This document shows, piece after piece, positions 19,341 to 31,834 of a DNA stretch of 64,000 nucleotides. The notes under the pieces are model-generated. The model saw nothing but the letters and a program-made list of their open reading frames with translations. It was not told the DNA's origin and searched no databases. Both the position numbers and the translations under genes were made by a program. Origin of the DNA: Nannochloropsis salina CCMP1776 (lineage: Eukaryota > Sar > Eustigmatophyceae > Eustigmatales > Monodopsidaceae); the NCBI GenBank assembly GCA_004565275.1, contig SDOX01000002.1:504884-568883 (forward strand). Reading direction: 5' to 3'. Position 1 is the stretch's first letter. The number at the start of each line of letters is the position of its first letter.

Positions 19341-20303
19341 CCTCCGAGGACTAGATTGGCGTACTAGGGAGACAGGGCGCACCACACAGAAGGGGTAGGG
19401 TTTCACTTCCCCTCGCACATACCTCAGGAAAACAACGACCGCAATTCTGAGACGAATGCTCAGATGGGATGGGGCGCTCTACCTCAATGTGCCTTGTACG
19501 CTTACGAGTCTTCAGCTTCGGACACTTCTCGTACAAACACAAGTAAGCGATACACATTATTGTACGTACTCAGTAAATCTTGTGACAAGAAACCTCCTGC
19601 AATAAGACATGTCTTCTTTAACCTTTATACTATTTCTTTCATCTCGCTGGGGCACATCACCATACATTATCACACCTCGCCGGGGCACCTAATCACCTGC
19701 CTGTTCTGTCATACTGTTCTGTCATAAAGTAGATTTCAAAGGGGGCGACCTGACGAACCTTGAATCGCCAGGACCACGTACTCAATCCTCTGCCACGCCA
19801 CGTATCCACCCAGACAAGATGATTGTGTGAGCGTGAGACCGCATGCATAAAATGCAGAACATAATATTTGCTGACGCGGGGGAAAAAACGCAGCTGCACG
19901 TCAAAAGTGGACCACATCGGATGAAATCGCACAAACATCGTTCTCCACCTCTCCCTCCGCGCAATTTCCCCTCGATGCATCCCAAATGGCAACTGTGCGC
20001 CTCTGTCAGCGACTTTGTTCCTTCTCATCATGACCGACTCCCGGCGTCAGGCACGTGGTTTGCTTTTCATGACTGACTCGTGTGGCCACCCATGTCATCA
20101 ACGAAGCTGAGTTTGCAAACTTGGTGTCACGTTTGGCAGTGGTCTCTATCGCGCTTGTCACGAGCTCTCTGACTCCAACATGTCGTGCCATCTTTCTCGC
20201 ATCTCGCCCTGCTGCCTCTACTTCCACCAGGTCATCATATCAAAGCATACGCCGTTTAAAAGATTCGCCTTTTATACCAACGCATCAGTCTGGAACATCT
20301 AGA
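19341..20303. other. Intergenic region with one possible small ORF
   Basis: Nearly 1 kb between the SGNH hydrolase and the RING-LON gene. Contains the 112-codon minus-strand ORF listed separately and the open but ATG-less upstream extension of the RING-LON frame from 20082, which could be a spliced N-terminal exon. No repeat or RNA gene seen. Confidence 0.4.
19693..20031 (-). CDS. Possible small ORF, Trp/Arg-rich, unrecognised
   Basis: A 112-codon ATG-initiated ORF. The translation is unusually protein-like for a chance frame: aromatic-rich strands such as FHPMWSTFDVQLRFFP and LVWVDTWRGRG, ending WSWRFKVRQVAPFEIYF. No family was recognised, no Kozak or splice evidence supports it, and it overlaps the probable 5' region of the RING-LON gene on the other strand. 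Could equally be a chance ORF or a lost exon. Confidence 0.22.
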   Translation of the reverse strand: MMRRNKVADRGAQLPFGMHRGEIARRERWRTMFVRFHPMWSTFDVQLRFFPRVSKYYVLHFMHAVSRSHNHLVWVDTWRGRGLSTWSWRFKVRQVAPFEIYFMTEQYDRTGR

Positions 20304-21467
20304 ATGGTTCGCACGCGCAGCCGATCTCCTGAACAACCTGTCCCGGCCGCGGTCTTCCCAGTCGCAGCGGCCGCCACGCCAGCGGAGGACAGGCAAGGCT
20401 ACGATGCGAACAGGAGTGCCTGGAATAGCAGCCACAGCAGCAATAGCAGCTGCGATTGCAATCATAGTCCAAATCATAGCAGCCATGACAGCAGCCATGC
20501 ACCACCCTCACGGCCCTTGACTCCAACATTTTTCGACGCGGTAGCTTCTCCAGCACGAGGGGAGATGCTTACCCTGGGAGATTTGGAATGTGGTGTGTGT
20601 CTGGGCCTACTATGTGAAGCGGTAACAACCCCTTGTGGGCATAGTCTCTGTCGACTTTGCTTGGTCCGGGCGCTGCAACGTCAGACGAAGTGTCCTGTCT
20701 GCCGTGCCGTTTGTATGATAAACGCTGAGGACCATGCCGAGACTCGACTTCTGACGCGACTGGCGAAGCGAGCGTTTCCCGCCCTGTACGAGCAGCGACT
20801 GGAAGAAACCAGACAGGAACGAGAAGCACTGAAGCTCTTGCTGCCCATCTTTTTCTATAACCTCCCCATCTTTCCCGGCGAGGCCCTGCGCCTGCACCTG
20901 TTCGAGCCCCGGTATCGGCTCATGATGCAGCGCATCGTGAATGGAAGCCGGCGATTCGCCTATGTGCCCAATTACTCTAACTATCGCGCCAAAGCTGGTG
21001 ATATTGCGCTGATAGCTGAATTGAAGGAGGTGAGATTCATGCGCGACGGACGAAGCGAACTTGAGGCACGGATTGCAGGACGCTTCACGATCGCGGAGGA
21101 CCCTTACGTGGAGGATGGGACCGGGGGCTTGAGCTACTGTCGTCTCAAGGAATTGCGGGACGAATCGCCAAAATCTGCAGAGGCCAGTCAGGCACTGCGG
21201 CAGGCAAGCGAAAAAGCGCGAGAAATGGCTCACGCGATTTTTCTGGAGCGACGTGACATCAAAGCCGTCGTTGTGGACCGGTATGGGGAGATGCCGGGCC
21301 CGCAGACACCGGAGGCCCTCTCTCTTTGGATTGCGGCTGTGCTTCCAACCGAGAATCGCCAAATCAAACACGACCTGCTTGTGAGCACAGACACCTCCCA
21401 CCGCCTTGAGGTGTGTATGTCCAAACTACAGGCCTTGCGGGGGGCTGGCATGGGCAAATCATCTTGA
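20304..21467 (+). CDS. RING-finger / LON-substrate-binding-domain protein (LONRF-like)
   Basis: Putative E3 ubiquitin ligase with an ATP-dependent-protease LON substrate-binding domain. I start at the ATG at 20304 (387 aa); the frame is open upstream but without ATG. Residues ~1-75 are Ser/Asn/His-rich and disordered (SSHSSNSSCDCNHSPNHSS). A C3HC4 RING follows: CGVCLGLLCEAVTTPCGHSLCRLCL, then CPVCRAVC (~98-136). Immediately after it lies the LON-N domain: LPIFFYNLPIFPGEALRLHLFEPRYRLMM, with the LPL/FPG and FEPRYR signatures. This is the order seen in LONRF proteins, though the TPR repeats of animal LONRFs are missing. Animal LONRFs promote turnover of damaged proteins; the same role here is inference. 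The C-terminal helix (residues ~285-385) is rich in Arg/Glu/Ala and may dimerise. Confidence 0.85.
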   Translation: MVRTRSRSPEQPVPAAVFPVAAAATPAEDRQGYDANRSAWNSSHSSNSSCDCNHSPNHSSHDSSHAPPSRPLTPTFFDAVASPARGEMLTLGDLECGVCLGLLCEAVTTPCGHSLCRLCLVRALQRQTKCPVCRAVCMINAEDHAETRLLTRLAKRAFPALYEQRLEETRQEREALKLLLPIFFYNLPIFPGEALRLHLFEPRYRLMMQRIVNGSRRFAYVPNYSNYRAKAGDIALIAELKEVRFMRDGRSELEARIAGRFTIAEDPYVEDGTGGLSYCRLKELRDESPKSAEASQALRQASEKAREMAHAIFLERRDIKAVVVDRYGEMPGPQTPEALSLWIAAVLPTENRQIKHDLLVSTDTSHRLEVCMSKLQALRGAGMGKSS

Positions 21468-22088
21468 GCATGGGATTTCGGAACGAAGAAGCATGCCACA
21501 CCAAGAAAATGGACGATCATAAAGACATGCAGTCAAAGCATCGGTGCCCTCGCTTCCACGGACGGCACCGTCAACATCACCCGTCATTTGCTCGTACTTC
21601 TCAATTTTAATGTGCAGAGTCATCCTGAATAGTAGACGTGAAGAGCGGTTAAAACGTGTTAAGAGTCCTGCGGACGAGCAGTGATACGATATGCAAGTCA
21701 ACAAGGAAAATCAAGAAAGCAATCGAGGACCACAAACGATTTGCTCAAAATGAGGACACGCTTGCCGATCTTTGGTGGAGGCGTGTTTTATTTTGTTTTT
21801 TCCAAGAAAAATAATGTTGCTGCCTGATTGCACCGTATCTCCTTGACTCCCTTTTCCTTTCCCCTATGCGGCCCTTTCGCCAGCTGTCTTCCTATAAGGC
21901 CTATTCCTTGCACACGAGGGGGATCAATAACATCACCCGACAGACGTCACTTCAGTCACAATGGCACGTGACAAAAAACTCTTTGGGTTAACTTCATATC
22001 TTCATTTCCTTTCACTTTCTCGCCTTGTTTTGTCCACCCATTTCGAGAAATACTTAGTATATCCCCCCCCCCACTAGGTGAAGGTGAC
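21468..22088. other. Convergent intergenic region with a C10 run
   Basis: About 620 bp between the stops of RING-LON (+) and clathrin heavy chain (-). Holds both 3' UTRs and a homopolymeric C10 tract near 22063. No coding signal. Confidence 0.45.
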
Positions 22089-25000
22089 TCACCATGATCC
22101 CCCGTAACCTCCTTGAGGCCCGAATCCGCCCTGAAACCCGCTTTGGGGAGGATACGGCACTTGTTGCTGCGGTTGCTGTTGGCCGTATCCTTGAGGCGGG
22201 GCCATGCCAAAGCCGGTGCCAGCGTATCCTCCTCCTCCCACACCGCCCATACCTTGGTGCTCATAGCCCGTCATGGGGTTAAATGCCTCATTGGCTAGCA
22301 GCGCTGGCCCACCATCTGTAAGCATAAGTTGATTACCGTACAACCCGAGAGAGACCGCAGCATCCCCCACAGCGGCGGCTGCCGAGTTTTCGGCCTCCTT
22401 ATGCGCCACGTCCAAAGAAGCCGTGCGGGCCTCCAGTGCTTTGATCCTCTCATGCGCATGTCGCAGGTACTGAATAATATAGGGCATGAAGAAGTCGTAG
22501 TACTTATTACGCCAAGCAAGTTCCAAAGCCACATCGGGCCGGATGAGCTCGTAGCATGTGAAGAGGACGGCAGCAAAACATTCTCGATCCTGCACTGAAA
22601 CAAAGAAGCGGAGCAGCTCCTCCACCAGATCTCCGTCTCCAGATTGAGCAGCAGTATCGATTGCGTCCTTGTACATCTTGTCCGCCTTGGACAGAGAAAC
22701 AGACTGGGCCCAGCGTTTATTCTTCCTGTAGAGAGCTGCTGCTAACCGGCGAAATTCCAGCAACTCGTGATTTTCAATGCGCACAGCGAGTGCGATCTGG
22801 TCAAAGTTGTCATAACTATCAATGGACTCTCGCAACGCTGTATAATCCTCATCGTCAATATAAAGCTCATTCAAAGCCTCGTTCACGACCGAGATGTTCT
22901 CTTTTTGAACTGACTTGAGGTACGGCAAAACCAATGGGAGGTTCTCGGCGCGTCGTAGCTGGTGGACGACCCTTGCATGGTCCAAGTTGGGCGTGAGAAG
23001 GGTAAGCAGGCGTTCTAAAAGCATGGGCTGTTGCTCGAGATAGAAAGCAATTGCCCGGTAATACACTTCCTGATTGCGGGCCTTCTGAATACAGTCCAAA
23101 AAGAGCTCATGGTAGAATGCAATAGGGTGTTCGATCATTGTCTTGACAGCATTATCGGGTTGGCCGTCCTCTTTGTAAAGATAAACGGTCTCGTCCCAAA
23201 GCAAGGCCTTTTCGCACGCCCGAAGCATTTTGGGCACGTTCATCCGGTTGTGGAAGATCTTCAGGTGCTCCATCAACTTCTCGGGGAGATACTTGGAGTA
23301 AAGGATGCCAAGCTCCGTGAAGATCCCCGAGTGCGCACCCTCCAACCCCAAGCCTTGTTCCAGCAACTGCATCAACTCTTTGGGGTGGCCCGCCCGCTCG
23401 TAGTGCTGGATAAGTTCCTCCAGGTGATCAGGATGGACTATGATATGCAAGCCGCAGATGGCCGCCAGACGGAACTCGCCAACCTTGACGCAAGCAATGT
23501 TCACCTCCTTCCAAGTCGAAATCGAATTGGCTTTCTGTGCCGCATCAACAGCCTCTCTGTACTGATTCAAATTGATAAAGCACAACGCAAGCCTGGAATT
23601 ATTGTTAATATTGTTGAACAGTAGCTTGGCCGCTTCATAATTTCCTTCGTCGAAAAGGCGCTCTCCGATGCTCTGAATGTTCGCGACATTTGGGGCCGCA
23701 ATAAATTCTTCGAGCTCCGGGAGTTTTCCCGTCTTCGCCAGTGAATAGATGTACTCTGTGTCCACGTGAGGTTCCTTAATTTGCTTCCTGACCATCTTCA
23801 AGTACCGGACCAAGTCTTCAAATGCTCCGTAGCGTTGAGCCACCGCGATAACATCTGAGTAATGCGCGGGATCGTTGGCCTTGATGTAAGAATTCACCGC
23901 CTCGTGCACATTGTCATCGTCTAGCTGAGCCTTGGCCAGCTTTGACCAGACCTCTGGTTCGTTAATGCGCTCAGCAAACGCCTTAGCACGATCCAATGCT
24001 CGTATATTGTCTACCAGTACTTCGCAGGCAGCTCTATTCAGACTACCCCTCTCCTCTGCATTCTTCGCTGCTTTGGCGAATTTCACATAGATGGCGAAAG
24101 CCTCCTCGTACAGCTCATACTGCTCAGAAGCTGCAATTTTAGCGATCTCCGGTCCGTCAAAATTGTCCAAGCGATTGATGTAGTCTTGTACACGATCTTT
24201 CTCTGACTTAATGGCGGTGAGAATCAATAGGTTTTGCAAAGAGCGAGTGTTCGAGAACTTGGAGCCATGAAGGACAATGCGCTCGAGAAGCTCGATTAAT
24301 TCTACACTCAAATCTGCGGCCATGAAGGCCTTCACAGTCTCCGAAACTTGTTCAGCGGTCTCAGTCTCCGGCAAGGCTGTCTGCACCACCTGGTCGATAA
24401 GGGCTCGTCGATGTTGATTTTCCTCTGAAAGAACCTTCGCCCACAGGTCGCCGTCACGTTTCTCAATCAAGTACCTGGCCTGGTCTTTAAAGAGGCCATT
24501 CTCGTTGGTCACACGAATTAGGTCATCATCACACGCTCCGCCGCCGCGCTGATAGGCTAAGAAAGCGAGAGAAGGGTCAAGTTTCTCGCAGTACTTGCCA
24601 ATCACCAACGGATCGTAAAACTGGTTATTTTTCAGGAAATTTACTGGGTCCCGATTAAGTGTGATGTAGATCTTTCCGATGGCATTGTGCGTGGCGGTCT
24701 CCGTGTTACCTGTAGCTACCAATGACTCTAACCAAGGCTGCGCAATTCGAAGTCGATTCCGTCGCTCAACCTGATTCAAGCAGATGTACGTATAAGGGTC
24801 GGACAGAGAGTCAACTGAGCTTAATCGATAACGACATACGATTCATCCCTGCAATTTCAAGAGTATGAAATTCGCGACGGAGCTCAGCCAATATTTAAGG
24901 AAGGTGTCTCACGCCCCCCTCGGCTCCATTGTCCAAGACCACTCTTCATGAAGCGCAGTCGAGGAAGTCAGATTTCAGCAACGGATCGAGTTGAATGACA

Positions 25001-27715
25001 TCCTTGCGACCGCCATCAAAGAAGACTCAAAAGTCAGCACAATATTCGGAAAAGTAATGCAAATGCGCGCCCATGTAAAAATACTCCTATAGAAAAGATC
25101 ATTGTCTTGCACCGGATGCCACCACCCTCAATTTGTTTAAAATTCAGGCTTACCTGTTCGACGAGTTCCTCTACAGGACACGCGATGCCAATGCTCTGAA
25201 GGAGCATGCGAACAAAGTCCTCATTGCAGTCCAGGTCCAGGAGCTTGCCGACCACCTGCGGCGTCTTGGTGGGCGACACCTTCTGCACGTACACCTCGAT
25301 GTATTTTTTAAGATTGTTCGTATAAAGATAACCCGTCATTTCCTCGATAAACCCATGGCGGTCGCAGACGTAAATGAGAGGCTTAGGATCAGGAAGTTTA
25401 GCGTCCATCAGGAAGGTCTTGACCTCTTGAGGGTTATAAACGGTGGAATCACGGCAGACGCGCTCTACTTCTTTGAGCTGACCAAGCTTCGCCGCCGCTT
25501 CGATGTACTTAAAGTGCACAACTGGCTCTTGTGACGTATTGACGATCGCAGAGAGGTAATAGTAGAGACCCTCAAAAGATTTAAATTTCTCAAATAGCTT
25601 GATCAAGGCGCCCGCGCCCAGCTGCTCCGAGTACTTCGTCGCCACTTGCACCACCAATTGAAGATTTTGTCTGAGATTGGCCCCCAGCAGGTCATTCAGG
25701 CATTCAAGCGTAGTGTCTTTGTTCAGCTTGCCGAAAAAGCCAAGCAGAAAGTCGGGACTGAGAGCCGAGCTGCCTTTCGCCATAATGCGCTTGATGTCGA
25801 CGAGGTTCGTGTAGTGCTCCAACGCACGTTGAAAGAGTCCAGCCTGTTCGCACAACTTTGCGACAACAGCGCGATCATAATGCGAGAACATTTCGTTCTG
25901 CAAAATGGCCTCCGCAAACTGCGGATTGCCGCTCAAGAGGATAATCTCGAGAAGTTTCGTTTGCAGATGGCCCTCCTCCCGCTTATTTCCTTTCAGCGCC
26001 TCCAGGAGGAAAGCCGTCGTCTCCTGCACGCGGTTCAGCGACATAAAGATATCCACAACAGCTTGCGTGTCGATAAGAGGACCTTGTTCGTTTGCGACTA
26101 GGCGTTTAGCGAAGTCTACAGCGCCTTGGGGGTGCGCGCGGACCAGATTCTGCAGAAGATGCGTGTAGTCAGCTCGATATCCAACCTTCTGTGCGTAAGC
26201 AACAATTTTGTCAAACTCTCCACGCTGCAAAAAACAATTGATTGCCTTCTCAGGAACAGCGGCCCGAATATAAACTGAAAGCGCCAAGTTGGAGTCGACA
26301 GGGTAAAGAAGGTCACCAAGCTCCTCCGACGCCTCCAATTTATCCTCAGTCAGCCACTTCTCAATGAGCTGAGTGCGACCCTGGGCCAGCTCCACGAGCT
26401 GGAGAGACTCCGACTTATTTAAGGGCCCTACCTCTAACAGGATCGAGAAGTATTGAAAAATGGGCTGAGGCGCCCCGGCCATGGCTGGAATCTGCTTGAA
26501 GCGGTCAATTGTGTCCTGAGTCCTCAAAATTCCTTGCGGGGATTCGGCTGCCAGACGCGCCGCCCCCGCGGCGTCCCCTTGGGCCAAGAGCTTGTTGAAT
26601 TCTTGCACATACAAGTCACGGGCCCCTGGGACATTCAGACGGCGGGCAATATCGATGGCAAGCTGATTATCGCGCAGGACCTGCACGATATACGGGACAA
26701 TAGTTTGCTCGTTGATATTCATCTGGAGGACTTTCCCCGACCGCGCAGTTATGCCGAGCACGCCCGCCGACACGTCTTGAGTGGTGGTAGCGAAAACTGT
26801 ATCTTTCGCGATACGATTGGGGGTACGGTATATCGTTTTGCCCGTATGGATATCAAAGAGAAATAAGTAGCCCATGCGGGTGATCATAAAAATAATATCC
26901 TGACCAGGCGCGGAGGTCATAGAGACAGGGAAGTCGTTTGGGGCCTCTGCCGGAAATTGGATCTGTTGGGGCTGCAGCCGGAAGACACCACCTGGTGAGT
27001 CCTTGTCCCGCCCAACCTCCATGACAAAGAGCTTTGCTGCCTGCTCAGGTTTTTTCTCCTCAAAAATAAGCACCTGAGCGGGATCCGTCCGACCGGGCAC
27101 TTTTATGGTGGCGAAGCAACCGGCGTGTCCGTGCAGTTGCTGGTAGCGAGACTTCTCGATGGAGTAGAGGTGAATGCGCCCGTCGATGACGCCATTGGCT
27201 CCGGCAGAGATTCCCACCAGCAAGGCCCACTTCCCGTCGCCGCTCAGTTTGTAGGAGATGACCTGCGTACCCTCGGGAAAAACGTCGAACTTCTCGAGCT
27301 TCACAGGCGGTGCATCTCCCTCGATGGACCAATGGTAAACACCATTTTGCGTAACCAAGGCGATCGTGTTGGGCGTTACCCACCGCCAGAAAATGATAGG
27401 GTCTGGCGTCTGGTAGGACTTCATTTTGGCGCGGAGCTCTAGGTTGAAGATCTGCAGCTGCGTGCCGGCTCTAAGGGCGAGGACCTTGGAGACGGGGTTC
27501 ATGATGGCCGCTTCAGCGGAGATAGGCCGGCGCGTGACTGCGTTGTTCGCCTCGAGGTCGACCATGACAACGTTCTGCTGCTCTCCCACCGTCTCGCAGG
27601 TCACGATGAACTTGTCTGACTCCATTGTGGTGCTCCCGAACTTGACGGCGTCCGGGTTGACCCCGAGGGCTGGCAAGTCCAAGAGCTCCAGCAGCACGAT
27701 GGGATGTTGTGCCAT
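22089..27715 (-). CDS. CLTC: Clathrin heavy chain
   Basis: Scaffold of clathrin coats in endocytosis and TGN/endosome traffic. Two exons: 25154-27715 (854 codons) and 22089-24770, with a 383-nt intron between CPVEELVEQ and VERRNRLRIAQPWLE; gtaagc donor, GAATCAG acceptor, phase 0, 1747 aa (animals ~1675, plants ~1705). The start MAQHPIVLLELLDLPALGVNPDAVKFGSTTMESDKFI matches the canonical terminal-domain opening. The beta-propeller occupies about residues 1-330, followed by the ankle and the seven CHC repeats of the leg, and the trimerisation region (HAHERIKALEARTA). The C-terminal ~70 residues are a Gly/Gln/Pro-rich tail (GYEHQGMGGVGGGGY and further) longer than in animals. The stop TGA overlaps a gtgagt, so a further small exon is not excluded. 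Family call is certain. Confidence 0.97.
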
Positions 27716-29477
27716 ACTTATTTCAGATGCACGATCTTTTGCCTAATACGGCTCTTGGCAAGTCGCTCCCAATATCTGACTGGCACAACGCGACAACAGT
27801 TACGACCAGCGCTTGAGGACCTGTGCAAAGGGATGCGTCGTTCGTGAGAATAAAGCGGACGCCATGAAATAATGAATGCATATGTTAGGAAAGTCCATGA
27901 CCTCTGCCTTTGCACAAACTAGACAGCGCATGATGCGGAGCAAGGCATCCGAGTGCAGCTCTGTGCGTTCAGCGCCATCAAGTCATAACGGACGAATGCA
28001 CCTTTCAGAACACTCTCTGTGGCCCCCTCTCTTAAATGTGTAGCGTTACAAGTGGTGAGTGATCAGTACTACGTATATGCCCCTAGTTAGACAGGCTTGT
28101 CACCCTCCGCACGCAAGAACCGAAATGCAAGAACCCGCAGACCACCCTTGCGCAACTTCCAGCGATAACGGAAAGCCCATGCGTCACGTTTCAATGTGAA
28201 CCAGCTACGACCCGGTCTCTATGCACCTCGCACGTGCTTATGAAAATTATTTGGAAAACAGAATCAAGAGGCAATTTCTGATAAACTACACGCGGAGTCT
28301 CTACAGGATGTGCAAGAAGAAAATGGAAGACTCGGCGACCGTTGAGAAGTCGATTCGCGAATGAATTCCTAGTTACCTGAAGTAAAGATTAAGAAAGGTG
28401 GAAATGTCCCAAGAGGAGATGAGTACATGTATGCTGCGCGATGGCGTCGTATCTGTGGCACCAAGACGTGGCGAAGGGGAATGGGAGCAGGCGGCAGGAA
28501 GGAGGAAGAAGGAGGGGGGGGGGCAGGCCGAGGGGGGGGCGAGCCAGCATCCGGGTCGCCTTTCCTGGGACGCGATGCCGGCGCCGAGCACAGCCAGATG
28601 AGGAGTTGCCCTCTCCTTTCTAACCAGTTCCTCTGCCTCATTTGCTCGACTAAAAATAATGATATAAGTGTGCAGGGAGCATAAAGATCTATAACATCTT
28701 TCACATGAACTTGCAGTGTCCGCACCAGTATAATTGTGGCTCTGAACCTTACTGGAGTGGAGGCTTATTGGTATACATTTCGGTTCCATGTCGAACAACA
28801 ATTGAACAACAATCAATAGAAAGCATGTGTACTCATTTTCTGTAAATTCGGCTGGCAGCACGCGGGACACACATCAGCTGAAGCCACTTTCGAACGGAAG
28901 CTTGGAAATCAGTTGTGTGTGCACTCACCTGACCTTACGGTCGGCTTTCACGCGATAGAACCAAAAGCACCATCACGTATATTATTTTTTAAACAAAGTA
29001 ACGACAGACTCCGTAAAGCCACGGACACGCCACAGGGAGCGGGAATCGGACGGCAGCCCGGGCAGGACCCGCGGGCCTCCCCTCTCTCCCTCGTCGCCGG
29101 CGCTCGCCGTCTTCCCCTTCTTTCCGTTCAAACCTCGATTGCCGCTCGGGACCTTTTTGCTGAAGCGGTTGCGGATGCCAATCTGTGCTCAAGGATCCTG
29201 TACATGTTTGAGAATTCTTTGAATAGGATGTACGGGAGCTTGGCGTCATTCGTTTGCTAGTATGAAATGCTTTAGACTTTACAGCACCGAGCTGAGATCG
29301 AGGGCAAGTAAGAGAAGAGCGCGAGAGCACACCTCAACAATCCCGCGATCCTTGCTTGCTGATTAGACGTGCCCTGGTGTCACAAATTGTACGCTGCTGA
29401 GTCTATGTAAATCAAAATTAACAGGTGTAAGACCCATCTAGAGGTCAAAGGCTCACATTGTCTGTGGGCGATTGCCC
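27716..29477. promoter_or_regulatory. Divergent 1.8-kb region upstream of clathrin heavy chain and the alpha/beta hydrolase
   Basis: Both flanking genes read outward, so this is where their promoters should be. It contains a G-rich tract (runs of 8-11 G on the + strand at ~28511-28541) and short ORFs with no family signal. On the minus strand ~29133-29247 an exon-like frame (AKLPYILFKEFSNMYRILEH) follows a possible acceptor; I could not connect it to a gene. Confidence 0.4.
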
Positions 29478-31834
29478 ATGGCCTCTGCGGCGGCACTTGC
29501 ATATTTGCCCCCCTCCACGGGGGAGCAAGAGGATGCTTGGCCATGGGCGCTTTTTGGTCTCAGTTCTGTTGGGGCACAGGAATTGATTCTACCATTCCTC
29601 ATATTCTGTTGGCTTCTCTGTGAGGGACTTTTCTACCTTGTCATGATGTTAGTGCATCGGCGCTTGGACGTGCTCACCCCACCCGAACGGTAGGTGCGAC
29701 GGGGAAGAAGGCGTTCCTTTTGGTCCGAGGGCTTTGGCTTAGCCATTCATTTCTCTGGCTTGCTAAGCAATGAATATATGGATGACAAATCGGGTTTGTA
29801 GTAGGTAACACGCACTCGCAAATCACTGCGAATGTATCAGTTTGGGGTGTGGAGGGGACGCTCATGGCCTCAAGAGTTGTCTACGTGCGCCTTGTTGAAC
29901 TTGAAGGCACCGCGATTACTTCTCGATGTAGGCAGCACGAGCGACATATCAAATTTGTTGATTCAACATCTGTCGTTGTCCTAAGCCGTAGAGCCATTCA
30001 TTCTCTTTCCTTCATCCCGAGTAGAAGTCAGCATGAACCCGAGACGTACGTGCGAAAAGTTATGGACATAGTAGACAGCGTGCGTGGCGTCTACCCTTTC
30101 GAGACCTTCCTCACGCGCTGGTGTGGCTCGGCGACGCTCTCTGAACTGAAGCGCGGCAACGTAGCGCAGTTCCTGGCTTGGGCCTTGCTCTCCCAGGGGG
30201 TGGAGGATCTCCTTCCCCGGGACTACACCATGATCATGCGCATGGTCGACATGATCGACCAACGCTACACGCTGAACCTTGAGCAAGGCTTAAATACCGA
30301 TGTACGCACGCTTCGCATGACGTTGGAGCCTTTAGAGGTCATCCATCGGCCCCTCTGCGTGTACCTGGGCGTGACCGTTATCCCACGCCTGTTCGGCAAC
30401 TGCGTGCTGCGCCTCCAGGGTTTCGAAAGACTTGAGCACCAGGGCTTGCTTTACTGGTATCGCCCCAGTCGAGAATGGCCGAGCTCCGCCCGACAGCTGC
30501 CTCTAGTCTTCTTCCACGGGGTGAGCCCAGGCCAGTGCGCCTATGCGGGCCTGACCACTCTGCTGAGCGAGGGGCGCTCGGCGGTGTTGGTAGAGATCCC
30601 TCACATCGCCATGTCGCTGGAGGCTTTCCGGGCGAAAACTGAGGCCGAGGTCACGGAGGCGATGAAGAGCATCTGTGCGCGGCACCACATACACCACTTC
30701 ACGGTCGCAGGCCACAGCTACGGGACTATATGGGCGGGCTGGGTCTTGCGGGCCATGCCGAAAAAGGTGATGCAGGCGGTGCTCCTCGACCCCGTCTGCA
30801 TACTCCTCTGCCTGCCCAATACGCCCTTCAATTTCTTGTACCGCCTCCCCCACGATCCACCCTCCCATGTGCAGACATCTCCGAGCATTTTCACGGCGGC
30901 AGGCATCAAAAAGCGGATTTTGGACTACGGGCTGCATTACGTGGTCTCCCGAGAGCTAACGATCGCTAACGCGATGCGTCGTCAGTTCTGGTGGCATCAG
31001 AAAATATTGCACGCTGAGGACATTCATTGCCCTGTGGTAGTAGGCCTGGCAAGTGACGACATTTTGCTCTCAGCCCCCGCGATCCGCAAGTACCTTCAAG
31101 ACAATTGCAGCGATCTCGACATTATTTGGTGGCAAGACTTCTCCCACGGGGAAATCCTCACCTCACTTCCCTGTCAGCACTCCTTGGATCAAGCCATTAG
31201 GGCGCAGGAGGAACGCTACTACCACCGCGGCCCGACCCGGCCTTATTGGGAATACCCGCCTGGCCATGGCCCTCCCGCAGTCAGCGCCGATATCTCAGGG
31301 TTGCGGCGATGCAGGTCTCGGTCGCGCCGTGTTAGCGAGAATCTTTGCTCCCCTTTCTCCCAAACATCTTTTGGCAAGCATTTACCTCCACCGTCCCCCT
31401 CATCATCGTCCTCTGCTTCTTCTGTTAGCGGCAGTGACGCTCACTTTCAGCGGCAGAAGGAGAGAAGGCCAAGAAAGTTAGCGCACGACACTCTCAGATC
31501 GACCAAAGTCACCTCTTCACCTGATTTATTTGAAGAGCTCGACACAGCAAGTTCCGCATCTGGGGCCGGGCTACGGAAGCACTCTCCCTCTGACGAGCAG
31601 CGTAGGCGTTGGTACGAACAGCAGGACCGGGAGCGCGAACATGTAACCAAGAGAGAAAACAGAGGGGGTGTCGATGATCCATTCCCTCCCCAATTCTGTC
31701 CTCCCATTCCTGAGTCCGAGCCCCAAGACTCTGGAATGGGGAAGACGACGGGTTCGAATTCGGTGAATCATGGCCCAGTCGAAGAGAGAAGCGCCAAGAC
31801 TGTACTGCCGGGCGTCTTGCCCGGGTGGTGGTAG
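29478..31834 (+). CDS. Membrane-anchored alpha/beta hydrolase
   Basis: Two exons by my reading: 29478-29689 and 30025-31834 (intron 335 nt, donor gtaggt, acceptor GAGTAG), phases agree, 673 aa. Exon 1 encodes a transmembrane segment, ELILPFLIFCWLLCEGLFY, near residues 35-60, so the protein is likely ER- or plastid-envelope-anchored. The alpha/beta-hydrolase domain occupies ~170-430: oxyanion loop VFFHGVSPG, nucleophile elbow AGHSYGTIW (Ser), acid in ASDDILLS (Asp), and His in DFSHGEIL, the full triad. The region between the Ser and Asp carries a lid-like helix. The C-terminal ~170 residues are Ser/Arg-rich and disordered (SRSRRVSE, SSSSSASSVSG). The family includes lipid esterases and acyltransferases; substrate unknown. 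An ATG at 29863 inside the intron region would give a leaderless form. Confidence 0.78.

Noticed and set aside
28373-29330. Several ORFs upstream of the hydrolase, including G-rich ones and an exon-like frame on the minus strand
   Set aside because: Low complexity or no family; the exon-like frame could not be joined to anything.
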